DNA from: Pyrus communis
Lineage: Eukaryota > Streptophyta > Magnoliopsida > Rosales > Rosaceae
Length of the DNA: 64,000 nt
Direction of reading: 5' to 3'
Assembly: GCF_963583255.1 (NCBI RefSeq)
Contig: NC_084817.1
Span: 8,748,121 to 8,812,120, forward strand
Below, in pieces: positions 37,582 through 48,840 of the stretch; positions within the stretch are counted from its first letter, which is position 1; each line of letters begins with the position of its first letter. Both the position numbers and the translations under genes were made by a program. The notes below the pieces were generated by a model that made no database searches, was not told where the DNA came from, and was given only the letters and a program-made list of their open reading frames with translations.

Positions 37582-39647
37582 TCATATGTTCATTGGCTCG
37601 GGACTAGCAGTGTTCAATATGTCCAACAATGAGTTCTGAGGCTCCAACTCCTCATGCCAGAGTGGAAGTTTGTCGCCAGGATAGTAGTTTCTTGTCACTC
37701 CCTCAGAATTTATCTGCAAAACCGCACAAACGATAAGGAAAGTAAGGGACTTAGCCAATCTATGGTCTAGTATGTTGGAAACAAAAATAAAGATACGATT
37801 GCTTAGTCACAAATAAAGTTGAGGGGAAACAAGAACTTACAACTACAGTACGGACAACACCCCCACTGGCACCATCTCGTGCAATGGCGAGGGAAACAGC
37901 CTTAACCACCAATTGCTGCAATGATGCCACCAAAGAGTCGTTAACTATAAACCTCAAAGTCAAACTTTACATAACAATAGCAATCTTTTATTTGTCACAG
38001 CAAATGCCTGAATGATATCATCACCAGCTACATATTATATATGTTGGAGCACTAAAATGAAAGTTTTAGTACTGATTTCCTTTCCAAGGGTCAAAGCTTG
38101 CTTGCGATGTTGTGGCATTTAAGTTAATTATTGATGCACAATAGTGACCAGGTCAAGTGCCATGTAAACTTAGAACTTTTCATGACCAGTATGTTCTAAG
38201 TACTAAAATTTTCAAGTTCAAACATTAAGAGATACATACCTCAGCTTCGTCCTTGGTCATTCCTTCTTTCCATGCTTGATCGAAAAATCCATACAAGTAA
38301 CTGGAGCCAGATCCTACAAAGTAAAATATTATGTTAAGCCAAACTCGTGGGCAAAACTATCAAACTGAACCTTTTCAGAAGGCAAAATCACATTTAAAAC
38401 TTCCAAAACATGATGTGGAAGCCAATCGCAATGACGTAGGGATGATAGGAATATGATATCTGAACATAACCCTTTTTGGGGCCAGTAAATATAAGTCGTT
38501 GGTCCCTCCAGTTATAGTCATTAACCCTAAGATGAATTCTTGGCACGTACTTGAGGCACATCCAGCATTACCAATTGATTGCATACATTACTAAACCCGA
38601 CTTGATATTGTCCATAAAGTAAAACTTGAAACCAAGTCATACGTTACTAAAAATCCTATTTCAACCAAACAAATCCGATGACTTTCTTTGGTATAAGCAG
38701 CAAAATTTACATCCCACAAAACATACAGAAACATCTAAAGCGCACGTCATTACCCAATCACAAGCGGGAAACAGAAATTCAATTATGAAGTAAGAAATAC
38801 TCTAGCATAGCATACCTCCAATGGCAAAGGGCAGCTCTAGCAGTGTGCCACCAAGAGGAATCCCATAAATCTTACCGCCTTCGTACTTGTCCCACCCGCC
38901 AACAATCAGACCAGTTTCCAACATATTCTACCAAGTTCAAAACATCATGGTAAAAACACAAACACCACAAAACTACAAACGAAATCTCACACCACAATAC
39001 CAACAAACAAGAAACTACAACAGCAAACAAAAACCCAACCTTGTTACCATAGGACAGCAGCCTGACGAGGTTTGCACAAACTTTGACGGTCGCAGGTTGT
39101 CCAAGCTGAATTCTGTGCAAGCACAAACCCATCAGAAACAAAAATCAAAGGAGAATCGTAAAAAAGTAAAAGAATTGCAGGAAAAAAACGAAGGAAACAC
39201 TGACGTGTGCTGATGAAGGAAGTAACGAACGTAATCGGAAACAACCTGGGAATCGGCAGCCTGCGAATCCCAAAAGGGTAAAACGTTGGAATAATCGGAA
39301 TTTTTTTAAGAAATTGTAGGAAATTGAACAGAAAGGAGGGAAATTTGACGAGATGGGTACCGATCCAGAGCGGCAGACGTAGACATTGTCGGTGAGCTGG
39401 GTGATTTTGTCGGAGGCGCGATTGGCCACGTATACTCCTGCAAGAATCAAAAGGCGATTTGGGCGAGTGTTGAAAGAGAAAAATCAACTTAGGGTTTTGG
39501 TGGAGGAGAGAGAGCGAGAGAATGAGGAGATTTACCGGTGCTGGTACGAGAGTCGGCGCCAAGGACGACACCTCCGTCGTAGGTGACGCCGATGATGGTG
39601 GTACCCATAGAGTGAGGGGCGTTGTGATCCATGTCGGAAGAAGCCAT
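37582..39647 (-). CDS. PBA1: 20S proteasome subunit beta-1 (type-6)
   Basis: Catalytic subunit of the 20S proteasome with caspase-like (post-acidic) activity. Eight exons on the minus strand: 39647-39536, 39437-39361, 39260-39205, 39112-39040, 38927-38816, 38313-38240, 37915-37841, 37713-37582, giving 236 residues. The propeptide ends at SMG, and the mature chain starts TTIIGV with catalytic Thr16. Asp32 (GADSRTS) and Lys48 (ASDKIT) match the usual Asp17/Lys33 of the active site. [20 protein letters not shown] and SGGVVRT, typical of beta-1, are present. The length fits the family and no lesion was seen. It lies between AIG2-like and ChaC-type genes on the same strand, an order I recall from Arabidopsis (At4g31290-31310). 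Confidence 0.95.
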
Positions 39648-39792
39648 AACGATTCAAAGGTTGGGTTTTTCAGAGGAAATTGAATCTGCAAGGAGACGGA
39701 GCGGAGGGGTTTTTGTTAAGCTGACTTACTGCACGAGTTCTTTGGATTTTAGATATTAATGGAATTTTGGGTCTTTCGGCCCAAGAGAATGT

Positions 39793-40449
39793 TACATTTG
39801 GGCTTCAAAATCTTCATGGAGGCTCTCCACCTTTATCATCTCCAAGGATGTAAAATTTTTTAGGGCCCGTTTGCTAACGTTTTGTAAAACACATTTTCGT
39901 TTTGCAAATATAAAAATAGTTGGAAAATGACAGAGAGCCAATACGAGAACGAAAAACGACAGTCATTCACTCATAGTCCTGGATTGTCTATCGATAAGAA
40001 GAGACGAGTGCAGAACTAAAAGTACTTTCTGACCGCTCAAGCCAGTTGGTAGACTTACATTTGGGCTTCAAAATCTTCATGGAGGCTCTCCACCTTTATT
40101 ATCTCCAAGGATGTAAAAGTTTTTAGGGCCTGTTTGCTAACGTTTTGTAAAACAGTTTTTCGTTTTGCAAGTATAAAAATAGTTGAAAAATGCGTTTTGT
40201 GAACCCAGGATCTATTTGGATAATATATGGTTGTTTTTGGGACGAATAGATGGACTTGGAGAGAGCCCGCTAAAGAATGAGATTGGGCCTACAAGCCAAC
40301 CCAATGAACCCAGATGACAGAGCGCCAATACGAGAATGAAAAACGACAGTCATCAACAGTCACTCATAGCCCTGGATTGTCTATCGATAAGAAGAGACGA
40401 GTGCAGAACTAAAAGTACTTTCTGACCGCTCAAGCCAGTTGGTAGACTT
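39793..40449. repeat. Imperfect segmental duplication
   Basis: The block starting TTTGGGCTTCAAAATCTTCA recurs about 265 bases on (39797 and 40062). The block around CTGGATTGTCTATCGATAAG to GCCAGTTGGTAGACTT recurs from about 39980 to about 40370. One unit has lost or gained about 130 bases in the middle. No gene is recognised in it. Confidence 0.7.
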
Positions 40450-40689
40450 GACAACTTTCTAGTACAAAGTTTCGGAGACAAGTCTTTCCACGCATCAACA
40501 TCTACAAGAACAGGTGCATATGAAAGGACATAAATACTGTCAGACCTCTTGGGTAAAATGCTTTTCCAACACCCTATCGATGCGCTAGTTAGTGCCAACT
40601 CGAGAAATTGTGCAAGTAGTTGTGTAGATGTTACTTCCTCTCTACGTGCCTGGTGAATAATGGAGAAATAAACTACAGGCCGCATCTAT

Positions 40690-41335
40690 GTATTTGCGCC
40701 ATTTAATGACACAATTCCGAAGGATCTTGTGGCCATATCTTCTTTAGGAGTTTTTAGACCTAAGAGGCAATGGTTTTACTGCACTACCTGTCCTCAGTGC
40801 CCTTTCCAACCTTCAAACGTTACAGTTGGATAATTGCACAAACCTTCAGGCGATCTCCGATATACCAACAAATTTGAAAATCCTGGAAGCGGATGGGTGC
40901 ATTGCATCTGAATCACTCCCCCGAACTCACTGAGATTCTAGGCCTGGATAACTCGTCTCTCTCTTATGTATGCATGCATGCATGTATTAGTTGCTCATAC
41001 AAATCTTGCTCCTCATAGTATAGGGGTGGAGTGCGAGCGGAAATGGTAACCTTTTTCTTCCTGGACTTTGGTGGTTTAGGCGTGTCGAACCTAAGGAAGA
41101 AATCGATGAATATACGGTTGACTCTGTTTCCAGGTCGTTATTCAAGTGAAAACAAGGAAGGCGGAAATCATAAGGCGGCAAAACCAGTTGCTGACTCGTA
41201 CGATGAGAATCGATTTCACAAAATAATAGTAGGAAGGACGCCGGAAGCTTCAAGCGCTGTACTGGTATCCGATGTGTCGTCAACCGGAACCCATCGGAAC
41301 TGCAAATTGGCACCAGTTGGACTTCCCACTTGAAC
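40690..41335 (+). pseudogene. TIR-NBS-LRR resistance gene remnant, C-terminal part
   Basis: At about 40720-40930 the reading frame gives LRR sequence (DLRGNGFTALPVLSALSNLQ, then LDNCTNLQAISDIPTNLK and ILEADGC), the usual end of a TNL LRR domain. A one-base insertion near 40750 separates IPKDLVAISSL from EFLDLRG. After a gap, 41031-41333 gives LGVSNLRKKS and further sequence resembling the post-LRR region of TNL proteins. TIR and NBS parts are absent. It is a fragment, not a working gene. Confidence 0.6.
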
Positions 41336-41910
41336 GTTGTGATGTGTGGTTACGTTTCTTGGCAGGGGTTTGGTGTTGCACTTGCGCAGATGAAGCTTGA
41401 ACTACGAAAGTAAGGTCCAACTCCACATTGTTTCGATCTACAAAACGAAATGTATGTACGTACATCCTCCGATCACGTCGCGGATTGAAGATTCAGACGG
41501 GAAGGAAATTGTTGGTGAGATTGCTGAGAAGCAGAGACATAACATTGTAAAATAAACGGAAATGCGTATTTAAGCTGGGAATTGGAAATAAAAGCACCAC
41601 CATCATTGTATCATTCCTTTCATTTAAGTAACAGTTACATCCCACATAGTTTGAAAGGGTAAGAAGTAAAAAATAGGGGAAAGAACAGCGGTTAGTTTAT
41701 CCTCGTAATAATCCTGGAACATATTCCGAACCATGAATTTTGCCGCACTCAAACCTAAACTTTTCTAAGGCCTCTGAAAAATATGCTTAACCAAAATAAG
41801 AAACTAAGAAAAAAAAGTCCGGAATAATAAGCCAAAAGAATCTTAAACTTAAACTAGGGAGATCGATATAATGGGGTTAGCACTCTGTAGCTTCCATCTG
41901 TGTTCAGAGG

Positions 41911-43507
41911 TTACGAGTCCATGGCGATGGCTTCCGGGAGCGGATGCAGTTGGAGAGCCGGGATGTTGGACTTGAGCGGAAGGTTGGTTGGCCCGGCCAA
42001 TTTCTTCTCCATCGGAAATCCTTTACCGGCTATTCCAAGAACCTTCCTCACCTCATTTGCTAGCTTTATCACATAGTCCTCTTCATGGCCTGTTCATGTC
42101 AGCAATTCGTTAATCAAACGTTTTTCTTGAAGAAACAAGCATCCAAACGTAATTAATGAACGAACTAGGACAAATTCGGTCATGGACCTCATGCATATAA
42201 CCTTGATTCATAACAAGGAATTCGAACGATGAGTTTGCTCACCTATATCGAACAAAGCCTTCTCCAACAGAAAGAGATAGTCTCTATTGTTTCCGCAGGG
42301 CCCAACAGCAGTTGCAATTTGCCTGAAAGGGGAAAAAACTTATCAGAAGCTGTAAAAACTATTTTGGAAACATTGTTACAACAATCAACATCAAACGAAG
42401 AAGAAATGAAATCTGCAATACCTTGCCATGTTCTCCAGTGGAGCAGGACCCAGATAATACTTGTTCGATTCTTTGTCTGGAGTCGACGTGAAACTGCAAT
42501 ATCATGAACAAGTTCGGTTAGGGATACTTTGCACGTCCACAGTATTCCCCTCTCTTACATTATAATAGAGCAATTTTACATAAGATGAATGATATGTCAA
42601 GCGGGAAATGAGAGATCGACAACCAGTGACTTACACAATAACTCCTGTCAAAAATGGCTCAGACTGGGAGAACTCCCCTTCCTGTAGTGTACACAGAAAG
42701 CACATGTTATGACAAGCAGTACAAAACAATACCTAAAATCCCAAATATAAATTAAACTGGCTAGTCCGGGCATGAAGGTGGGAGTAATATTCAAACTACT
42801 CTTACCTTGTAAAAGTCGACGAGAGCCTTTGAATCATACTCGCATTCTCTCCTTTCCAAGTACTGCAAATGAAAAGGAAATGTATAAGTATGGCTATTAG
42901 ATAGCGTGTTTCATAAACCAAAACGCCAACTAAAAATGCCAATTCTATCTCAGGCCATACTTTTTTCCTACTCTAGCAAGTGTAATCAACACAATTAACC
43001 GAAAATATGCCACCACGATGGCAAATGTACTTTTGAAGAAGCATACCTCCATTGTCAGTTTCTCCCTTTCCGGCCCTCCGCGTACAGAATACGCAGCACC
43101 CCACTGTTGGACGAGATCGAATGTCAGAACGAAACACTAATTGAACCAACCATACAACAAAAGCTCAAAAATAATTGAATGTTCAATTAGATGGTTACTT
43201 ACGCAAATAGCTCCTTCTTGGTACTCCAAAGTGCAAGTCCGAGCAGGGTGCTCAGGGGTACCTCTGTGATCTATGCAGGCTTCAGAATTGAAAAACAATA
43301 TGACCACTATCAGTGACAGTCAAATGACATGTAACGGATCGAAAAGTAGAACAATATAGCCAATTTCTTCCTCAACAACAGAGATTAGAGAGACATACCA
43401 AGATCAAATACACGCCGGTAGTCCTTGATGTAACCTATCACCTTCTCGTCGTACTCGAATCCGGGGTTCCACACAAGTGAACCATATCCAAAGACCCAGA
43501 ATACCAT
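41911..43507 (-). CDS. ChaC-type gamma-glutamylcyclotransferase (GGCT2 class)
   Basis: Cleaves glutathione, releasing 5-oxoproline and Cys-Gly, in cytosolic glutathione turnover. Eight exons on the minus strand: 43507-43399, 43279-43203, 43103-43047, 42862-42806, 42681-42635, 42493-42422, 42322-42243, 42089-41911, giving 225 residues. It starts [17 protein letters not shown], with the YGSL substrate-loop motif. It contains [36 protein letters not shown] with the conserved acidic residues, [16 protein letters not shown] and [10 protein letters not shown], and has a C-terminal tail of about 40 residues. A TTTGCAG acceptor 16 bases before the ATG and a GTT|GTAAGC donor near 43933 suggest a leader intron. 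It is related by fold to the AIG2-like gene 5 kb away; PBA1 lies between them. Confidence 0.93.
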
Positions 43508-43659
43508 GGTTGCGTTTGACCACTGCAAAAGCTAGATTGGTGTAAAAATCCAAAGCTCTGATACAGCAAACCCCAATGATGCCTCACTTTATAAAATTAA
43601 TAATACTAAAATTAAAAAGCTTCAAACTTTATTTTCTTTTTCAGAAAAAAGTTGACTTG

Positions 43660-43711
43660 ATAAATGCATAAATCGTTGAAAATGCGGATAAATGCATAAA
43701 TCATTGAAAAT
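43660..43711. repeat. Short direct repeat in ChaC gene leader intron
   Basis: GATAAATGCATAAATC followed by GTTGAAAATG or ATTGAAAATG occurs twice in tandem, with a period of about 27 bases. Confidence 0.6.
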
Positions 43712-44142
43712 GAGCTAGAGGAATTGATTTTCTCCATATTTGGGAATTTTCCCAAAAGTGAAACATCAAGTTCGAACTTTTCCAATGTTCCCCTTTTTCC
43801 CATTTTCCCAGCAACCAAACAGAAATTGAAAATCACAGCATCAAATAGCAACGAAAAAAATGAGAAAAATCACCGGCATTGTCATCCAACCAAAAAGAAA
43901 TTCAAGATTTACAGAGGAATCGAGAGCTTACAACGAAGATTGAAGAAATTTTCCCGAGAAAAAAAGACGAGATGAAGTGTTTGGAGAAACCCCTGGGGCG
44001 AACTGATTCGATCGATCGAGAAAGCGAGAAGAAATCGACGGTGGTCGTTTGAAATTGCGGTGGCAGGAAAGAGAGAAACGAAAAGAGATTGGAAGCTAAA
44101 CGCCGCGTTTAGGGTTTAGCTTCTGGATTTGGGGCTTTTGTT

Positions 44143-44182
44143 TCTCTCTCTCTCTTCGCCTTGTCTCTCTCTCTCTCTTCTG
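44143..44182. repeat. CT/GA-rich leader of the ChaC gene
   Basis: Two CTCTCTCT runs lie in the presumed non-coding first exon, about 650 bases before the start codon. Confidence 0.7.
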
Positions 44183-44219
44183 GGTTTCGCTCGATGAAGG
44201 AGGGAGACGAGAGCCCTCC

Positions 44220-44227
44220 GTATTTAT
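44220..44227 (-). promoter_or_regulatory. Probable TATA box of the ChaC gene
   Basis: CATAAATA on the minus strand lies just upstream of the CT/GA-rich presumed leader. It is consistent with a transcript start near 44190. Confidence 0.4.
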
Positions 44228-44249
44228 GAAGCAGAAAACCCGCGTGAGT

Positions 44250-45210
44250 GTGGAGTGCGTGATTTGCCACGTGAGCTAGAGTTGTCGTTGAGTTTGTGGT
44301 ATCGATTTTGTATCATGTGCATCCATCACATCATCTCATCCATGCAACTACTGTTTTTTTTTTCTTCTTTGTTATTTATTTATTTACTTATACTGTTGTT
44401 TTTTTAGTCAAACATTTTTTGGAAGAAGCATTAGATATGTACTTCTTGCATAAAACACTAGATATGGGTTTCTTGCAATAAACACTTAAAATGTTTTTGA
44501 AATGACTAAAAACGCTTTCTAAGAAAATGCTTTTGAGTTCCAAAAGAACTTGAAGTGATTGCTCCAAGAAGCACCGGTTATGTGTTTCTTCCAAAAAGAA
44601 TTTGATTCATTTACGTTTTTACTAAAGATTAGTTCCAAAAACATTTTCATGTGCTTTCAGTAATTTTAAAAACATTTACAAACAAGCATAAGGTTGTTTG
44701 TTATGGCAATAAATAATGATTTTACGCATTCTTCTAACCTCGTACACATTTTTTTTATTTTTAGACACTAAATTAAATAAATTAAGATATATCAACCGAT
44801 AATATTAAATAAAAAATATGTGAAAGGTAAAAAAAGAATACGCGAGTAGCAAACAACATTGTAAAATAAAAATCTAATTAAAATAATAGGGTAAGGTAAA
44901 AAAAAAAACAAGTGACTAAAAGGGTTAGGACAAAGTCCAAGTTTCTAAATGTCAATATTTTAATTCAAGGTTGGAATCAAACATGTTGACTGATTAAAAA
45001 GTCCATAATGGCTATAGAAGGTCCATAATGGGTAACTAAGGATGGTTTGAAAGGGTATAATTCTCTAAGAAAAAAAGGTTGCGCTCTTTATTTTTTTATT
45101 GAAATGGTTGTGACCTCTTTCAATAATTTTCTATTCATTTCACAACTTATATTTAGGTAACGAAGTCCAAAGTTAACCTCAAAAGAAAGTTCAAAATTAG
45201 TCATGCAAAT
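44250..45210. other. Intergenic DNA
   Basis: Contains AAACACT/ACTTCTTG-rich short repeats at about 44400-44660 that look like a decayed non-autonomous element. There is no coding region. Confidence 0.35.
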
Positions 45211-45217
45211 GCCTAGT

Positions 45218-45492
45218 TGTCACATCCCCACCACTTTCCGGGCCCGTTCCACCACCGTAGCACGATATTATCCGTTTTGGGCCCCGACCACGCCCTCACG
45301 GTTTTGTTTCTGGGAACTCACACGAGAACTTCCCGATGGGTCACCCATCTTGGGAATGCTCTCGCGCGCTACTCGCTTAACTTCGGAGTTCCCATGGAAC
45401 CCGAAGCCAGTGAGCTCCCAAAAGGCCTCGTGCTAGGTAGGGATGGGAATAAACATTTAAGGATCACCCCCTGGGCGATGTGGGATGTCACA
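45218..45492 (-). repeat. Cassandra LTR (3' LTR on the minus strand)
   Basis: 275 bases. The 5S-like part lies at about 45312-45420; TTAACTTCGGAGTT and GGTCACCCATC are the inverse of conserved 5S rRNA segments. Confidence 0.85.
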
Positions 45493-45562
45493 ATCCACCC
45501 CCCTTAGGGGCCCGACGTCCTCGTCGGCACACCACGGCCAGGGTTAGGCTCTGATACCAAAT

Positions 45563-45846
45563 TGTCACATCCCCGCCCGGGGCAGACCATTTCCCGGGCC
45601 CGCTCCACCACCGTAGCACGATATTGTCAGCTTTAGGCCCCCACCACGCCCTCACGGTTTTGTTTCTGGGAACTCACACGAGAATTTCCCGATGGGTCAC
45701 CCATCCTGGGAATGCTCTCGCGCTACTCGCTTAACTTCGGAGTTCCCATGGAACCCGAAGCTAGTGAGCTCCCAAAAGGCCTCGTGCTAGGTAGGGATGA
45801 GAATAAACATTTAAGGATCACCCCCTGGGTGATGTGGGATGTCACA
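45563..45846 (-). repeat. Cassandra LTR (5' LTR on the minus strand)
   Basis: 284 bases. Nearly identical to the other LTR apart from an extra segment near the outer end (CCCGGGGCAGACC) and a few changes. It carries the same 5S-like segment. Confidence 0.85.
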
Positions 45847-45851
45847 CTAGT

Positions 45852-47700
45852 TCATTGTTATTATTAAAAATATTAAGCTATCTTTATGGGATGAATACCT
45901 TAAACTCATTTTTATATATGTAAATGGAAAATCAGTCGTGTAAATTTTGCTACCACAACATCATATGAAATTACAAGAATCTTTTGTAGTCCATTCATTA
46001 TCTTATCTTTATATCTTCCAACTTGCATGTATTAAGCATATCACCAGTGATCATCCTGAGCCGGGATCAAACTCTCCAAATTTTGCTACCACATCATATA
46101 AAATTATAAGAATCTTTTGCAATCCATTCACTATCTTATTTTATCTTCTATATCTTTATATTCACATTTTTTGAAATAAAAATAAAAGATTACCAAATCA
46201 GTATGTTTTCTTTTCCAATTATTATACTTAAAAACACAATTTTTTATTATTTTTGTATCTTGAAATAAACAAATCATTAATTACACTTTTTATTGCCAAA
46301 AATTAGGTAATTGTTCAAAATTTGCATCCATATTCCATACCATACATGTCCATCTCATCCAACCACGTCGTATGTCCACATACATAACCATGACGTTTGT
46401 CCACATAAATAACCATGATTTATTGCCACAGTTTGGTGCAACGTAAAACTGAAAAGCAACTAGTTAGGTTCATTGAACCTGGACAGCTTTACACAGCTGT
46501 TATCGTTTTCCGCGTTGTGGAATTACGGTGGAATTACGGCTTTAATTGCCGGTCCAGTTACCCGAGAAATCGTGTCACACAAGTCATCAACTTGACAAAA
46601 CAACTTATTTGGTTCAATGAACCTGGACGCTAATTCGGCGCTTAAAGAGAACCCTACAGCTCTATCGAGATGGTGGGGTTAGGCAAGGAAGGGGATTCCC
46701 GAATCCGAGGTACAGTGGGGATTCTGATTCCTTTGTCACTTGGACGTCGGACCTTCTGTTGCGTCAATATTCCAAATTGAGTTTGCTGCTTTTCTTGTGT
46801 AGGATTCCAACAAGGAACGGTGAGACGATCAGATGTGGTGTGATGATTGAAGTGGCTGCTGAGCCAACGATCTTTGGGAGGCTTCCGTTCAAGGGAAGAA
46901 AATGTTTCGAAGGTTTCTATCTGTCTATCTACCCACCATTTCTATAGGAATATGTGGTGTATCATCTCGTGTGACGATCACATTAAAAAATCTCTTAAAG
47001 ATATGGGGTGATAGATCGTTGTACTCATTCATATTTGTGACTTGCTGTTGAGTAATAGTTGGAACTATTGAGTTTTGCATGAAAAATGCGGGTGAATCTG
47101 TGATTGCGCGCAAGCATACTTTGCATGTCAGACTCATGAGTTGTGCATGCATATAAAGTGGACGTATATGAGTTTTTGAATGCACGAGTATTTATCGAGT
47201 CTTGTTGCTAATGAAGAATAAACAAGTAGTGCATGTTCTTTTTGTCTTGGTAGTAGTTTGGGCGCGATTGGCTTGCTTGTACTCAACAATACACACACGC
47301 ACACGCACACGTACTTGTCAGTCTACAAATTGGGATAAATGTAATTTTAAATTTGTGTGTATGTTTTTCAAGTCATTGTATAATGTAAGTCTAAATAATA
47401 CGGTTAAATATTAGGGGGTTCTCCATTTTAATCCTTGATAAAGATTGAAATTCAATTAAAACCTTATGTTAGATTATATATTCATTAAGATTTAATGCCT
47501 TTTTTTGTTTCCATAATGCCCATATCAAATATTTGGCTTAATTTTGCCCCATATAGTTTGGGATTGATTATTGTTTGACTTTCTCAATTGATTAACATAC
47601 CTCATCTAGACGTCCAAAAAACTATTAGTGATACGTTGCAAGAATTAAACAAATACCTAATTTAAATTATTCATTATCATCATCCAAAGCATAAAGGAAA
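45852..47700. other. Intergenic DNA
   Basis: Contains an AATTTTGCTACCACA...TTACAAGAATCTTTTG block twice (about 45945 and 46080), two GGTTCA(T/A)TGAACC boxes (about 46468 and 46612) and a fragment of MITE family A (46935-46995). There are no recognisable genes. Confidence 0.4.
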
Positions 47701-47714
47701 TAAAAATACCCAAA

Positions 47715-47843
47715 TCATATATTATACATAATCAAATGCACTAAAATCATGTCCTAATGTGCTTAAATCATAGTATATAGTCGAATGCACATAAATCATA
47801 GTACCAAGTCAAATGCACCTAAACTATGGTACCTACTACAATG
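47715..47843. repeat. 28-bp minisatellite, left part
   Basis: About four to five degenerate units of CTAAATCATAGTACCTACAC plus GAATGCAC. The array continues on the other side of the CACTA element. Confidence 0.75.
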
Positions 47844-48232
47844 CACTCATTAGTAGAAAAAGCAGCTTGAGCGATGAAAAAAAATTTCGTCGCCCAAGTG
47901 GCACTTGCGCGATGAAAAAATAAATTCATCGTGCAAAAATGGTAGGATAGAAAAAAAAAAAAAAAAAAAACTTTCTGAAACAAAAACATTCATCGCATAA
48001 GAATACTTCACGTGACGAACACGTGTGGTTGTCGCGCAAGAAAAAACGGGAAAATTTTTTTTGCTGCCAAGTGTTTACACGATGAAAATTTTCAGCGCTA
48101 AGTTTCACTGAAACAGTCAGATACCCTTCAACCGCTCCCATTTATAATGCATTTTGCGTGACAAACCACTTCGTCGTGTAAAGTGTTACGGGTTCTATAT
48201 AAACACTTTAAGAGCCCTAGTTTTCAAAGGTT

Positions 48233-48840
48233 TTGTTTCAAGGGCAATGGCCGATTCAGTTCCTAATTCAACGAAAAGTTGCGTGGAAGAAGGCTCTCGT
48301 GAAGGGAAGGGTAAAAAAGAAATTTACTGTTGAATTAGTTGTTTTAATATTTGATATGGATGAAATTATTTATTACTTACAAAATTTTGTGGTAGAAAAA
48401 GATATAAGGAAAGGTGTGTTGCGAATAGAGATGTACCATCGTAAGCGAGTGCCCTACTTTGAAGACAAAAGTAAGGTTGATGCGTACACTGAACTTAGGT
48501 TTCATATTAGGGGTTTGGTTTGGAGCCAATGTTTTGCTGAGTTTGAGTCTTGGAAAATGGTGCCTGAGGAGTTTAAGAAGTCCATGGTGGGGGAGTTATC
48601 GGTAAGTTTGTATTAAAGAATATATAATTATTTTTGTTAAAAAGTAGGATTTTTTAAATTACTAATTTATTGTTATTGACATTAATATATGTTTATTGGG
48701 ATGTTGATGAAACCGATGAGAAGCATCAAAATTATATGGACGACCTATTCAAGATGCATTTCTGGTAGTGGAAGTTCGATGTGTTGTGGGATGCGGAGCG
48801 TGGGGGAGTTCTTGATGCCCCGGAGGAGGAGGATTGAAGT
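48233..48840 (+). pseudogene. CACTA internal gene remnant (first ORF)
   Basis: An open stretch to 48613 includes MDEIIYYLQNF, YHRKRVPYFEDKSKVDAY and SWKMVPEEFKKSMVGELS, followed by a TCG|GTAAGT donor. A second piece near 48700-48835 (TDEKHQNYMDDLFKMHFW) is broken by a stop. KxMVxELS followed by an intron resembles plant En/Spm-encoded proteins. Confidence 0.45.

Larger units (their letters stand above)
45218..45846 (-). mobile_element. Cassandra-type TRIM retrotransposon, complete
   Basis: Two LTRs (45218-45492 and 45563-45846) are bounded by TGTCACATCC...GATGTCACA and separated by only 70 bases. The 5-bp target repeat CTAGT flanks the element (45213-45217, 45847-45851). On the minus strand the primer-binding site TGGTATCAGAGCC (complement of 45547-45559) follows the 5' LTR by three bases and matches initiator tRNA-Met. 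A polypurine tract (AGGGGGGTGGA) precedes the 3' LTR. Both LTRs contain 5S rRNA-like sequence, the defining trait of Cassandra. It has no coding capacity and depends on other elements for mobility. Confidence 0.9.

Noticed and set aside
39044..39691. Long minus-strand open frame of 215 codons
   Set aside because: It runs through PBA1 exons 1-4 and their introns in the wrong frame; the spliced PBA1 model is far stronger.
40353..40685. Minus-strand open frame of 110 codons
   Set aside because: Part of it lies in the 39793-40449 duplication and it matches no family I recognise; probably chance.
45312..45420. A genuine 5S rRNA gene
   Set aside because: The similarity is partial and lies inside LTRs with a target repeat, primer site and polypurine tract, so it is Cassandra.
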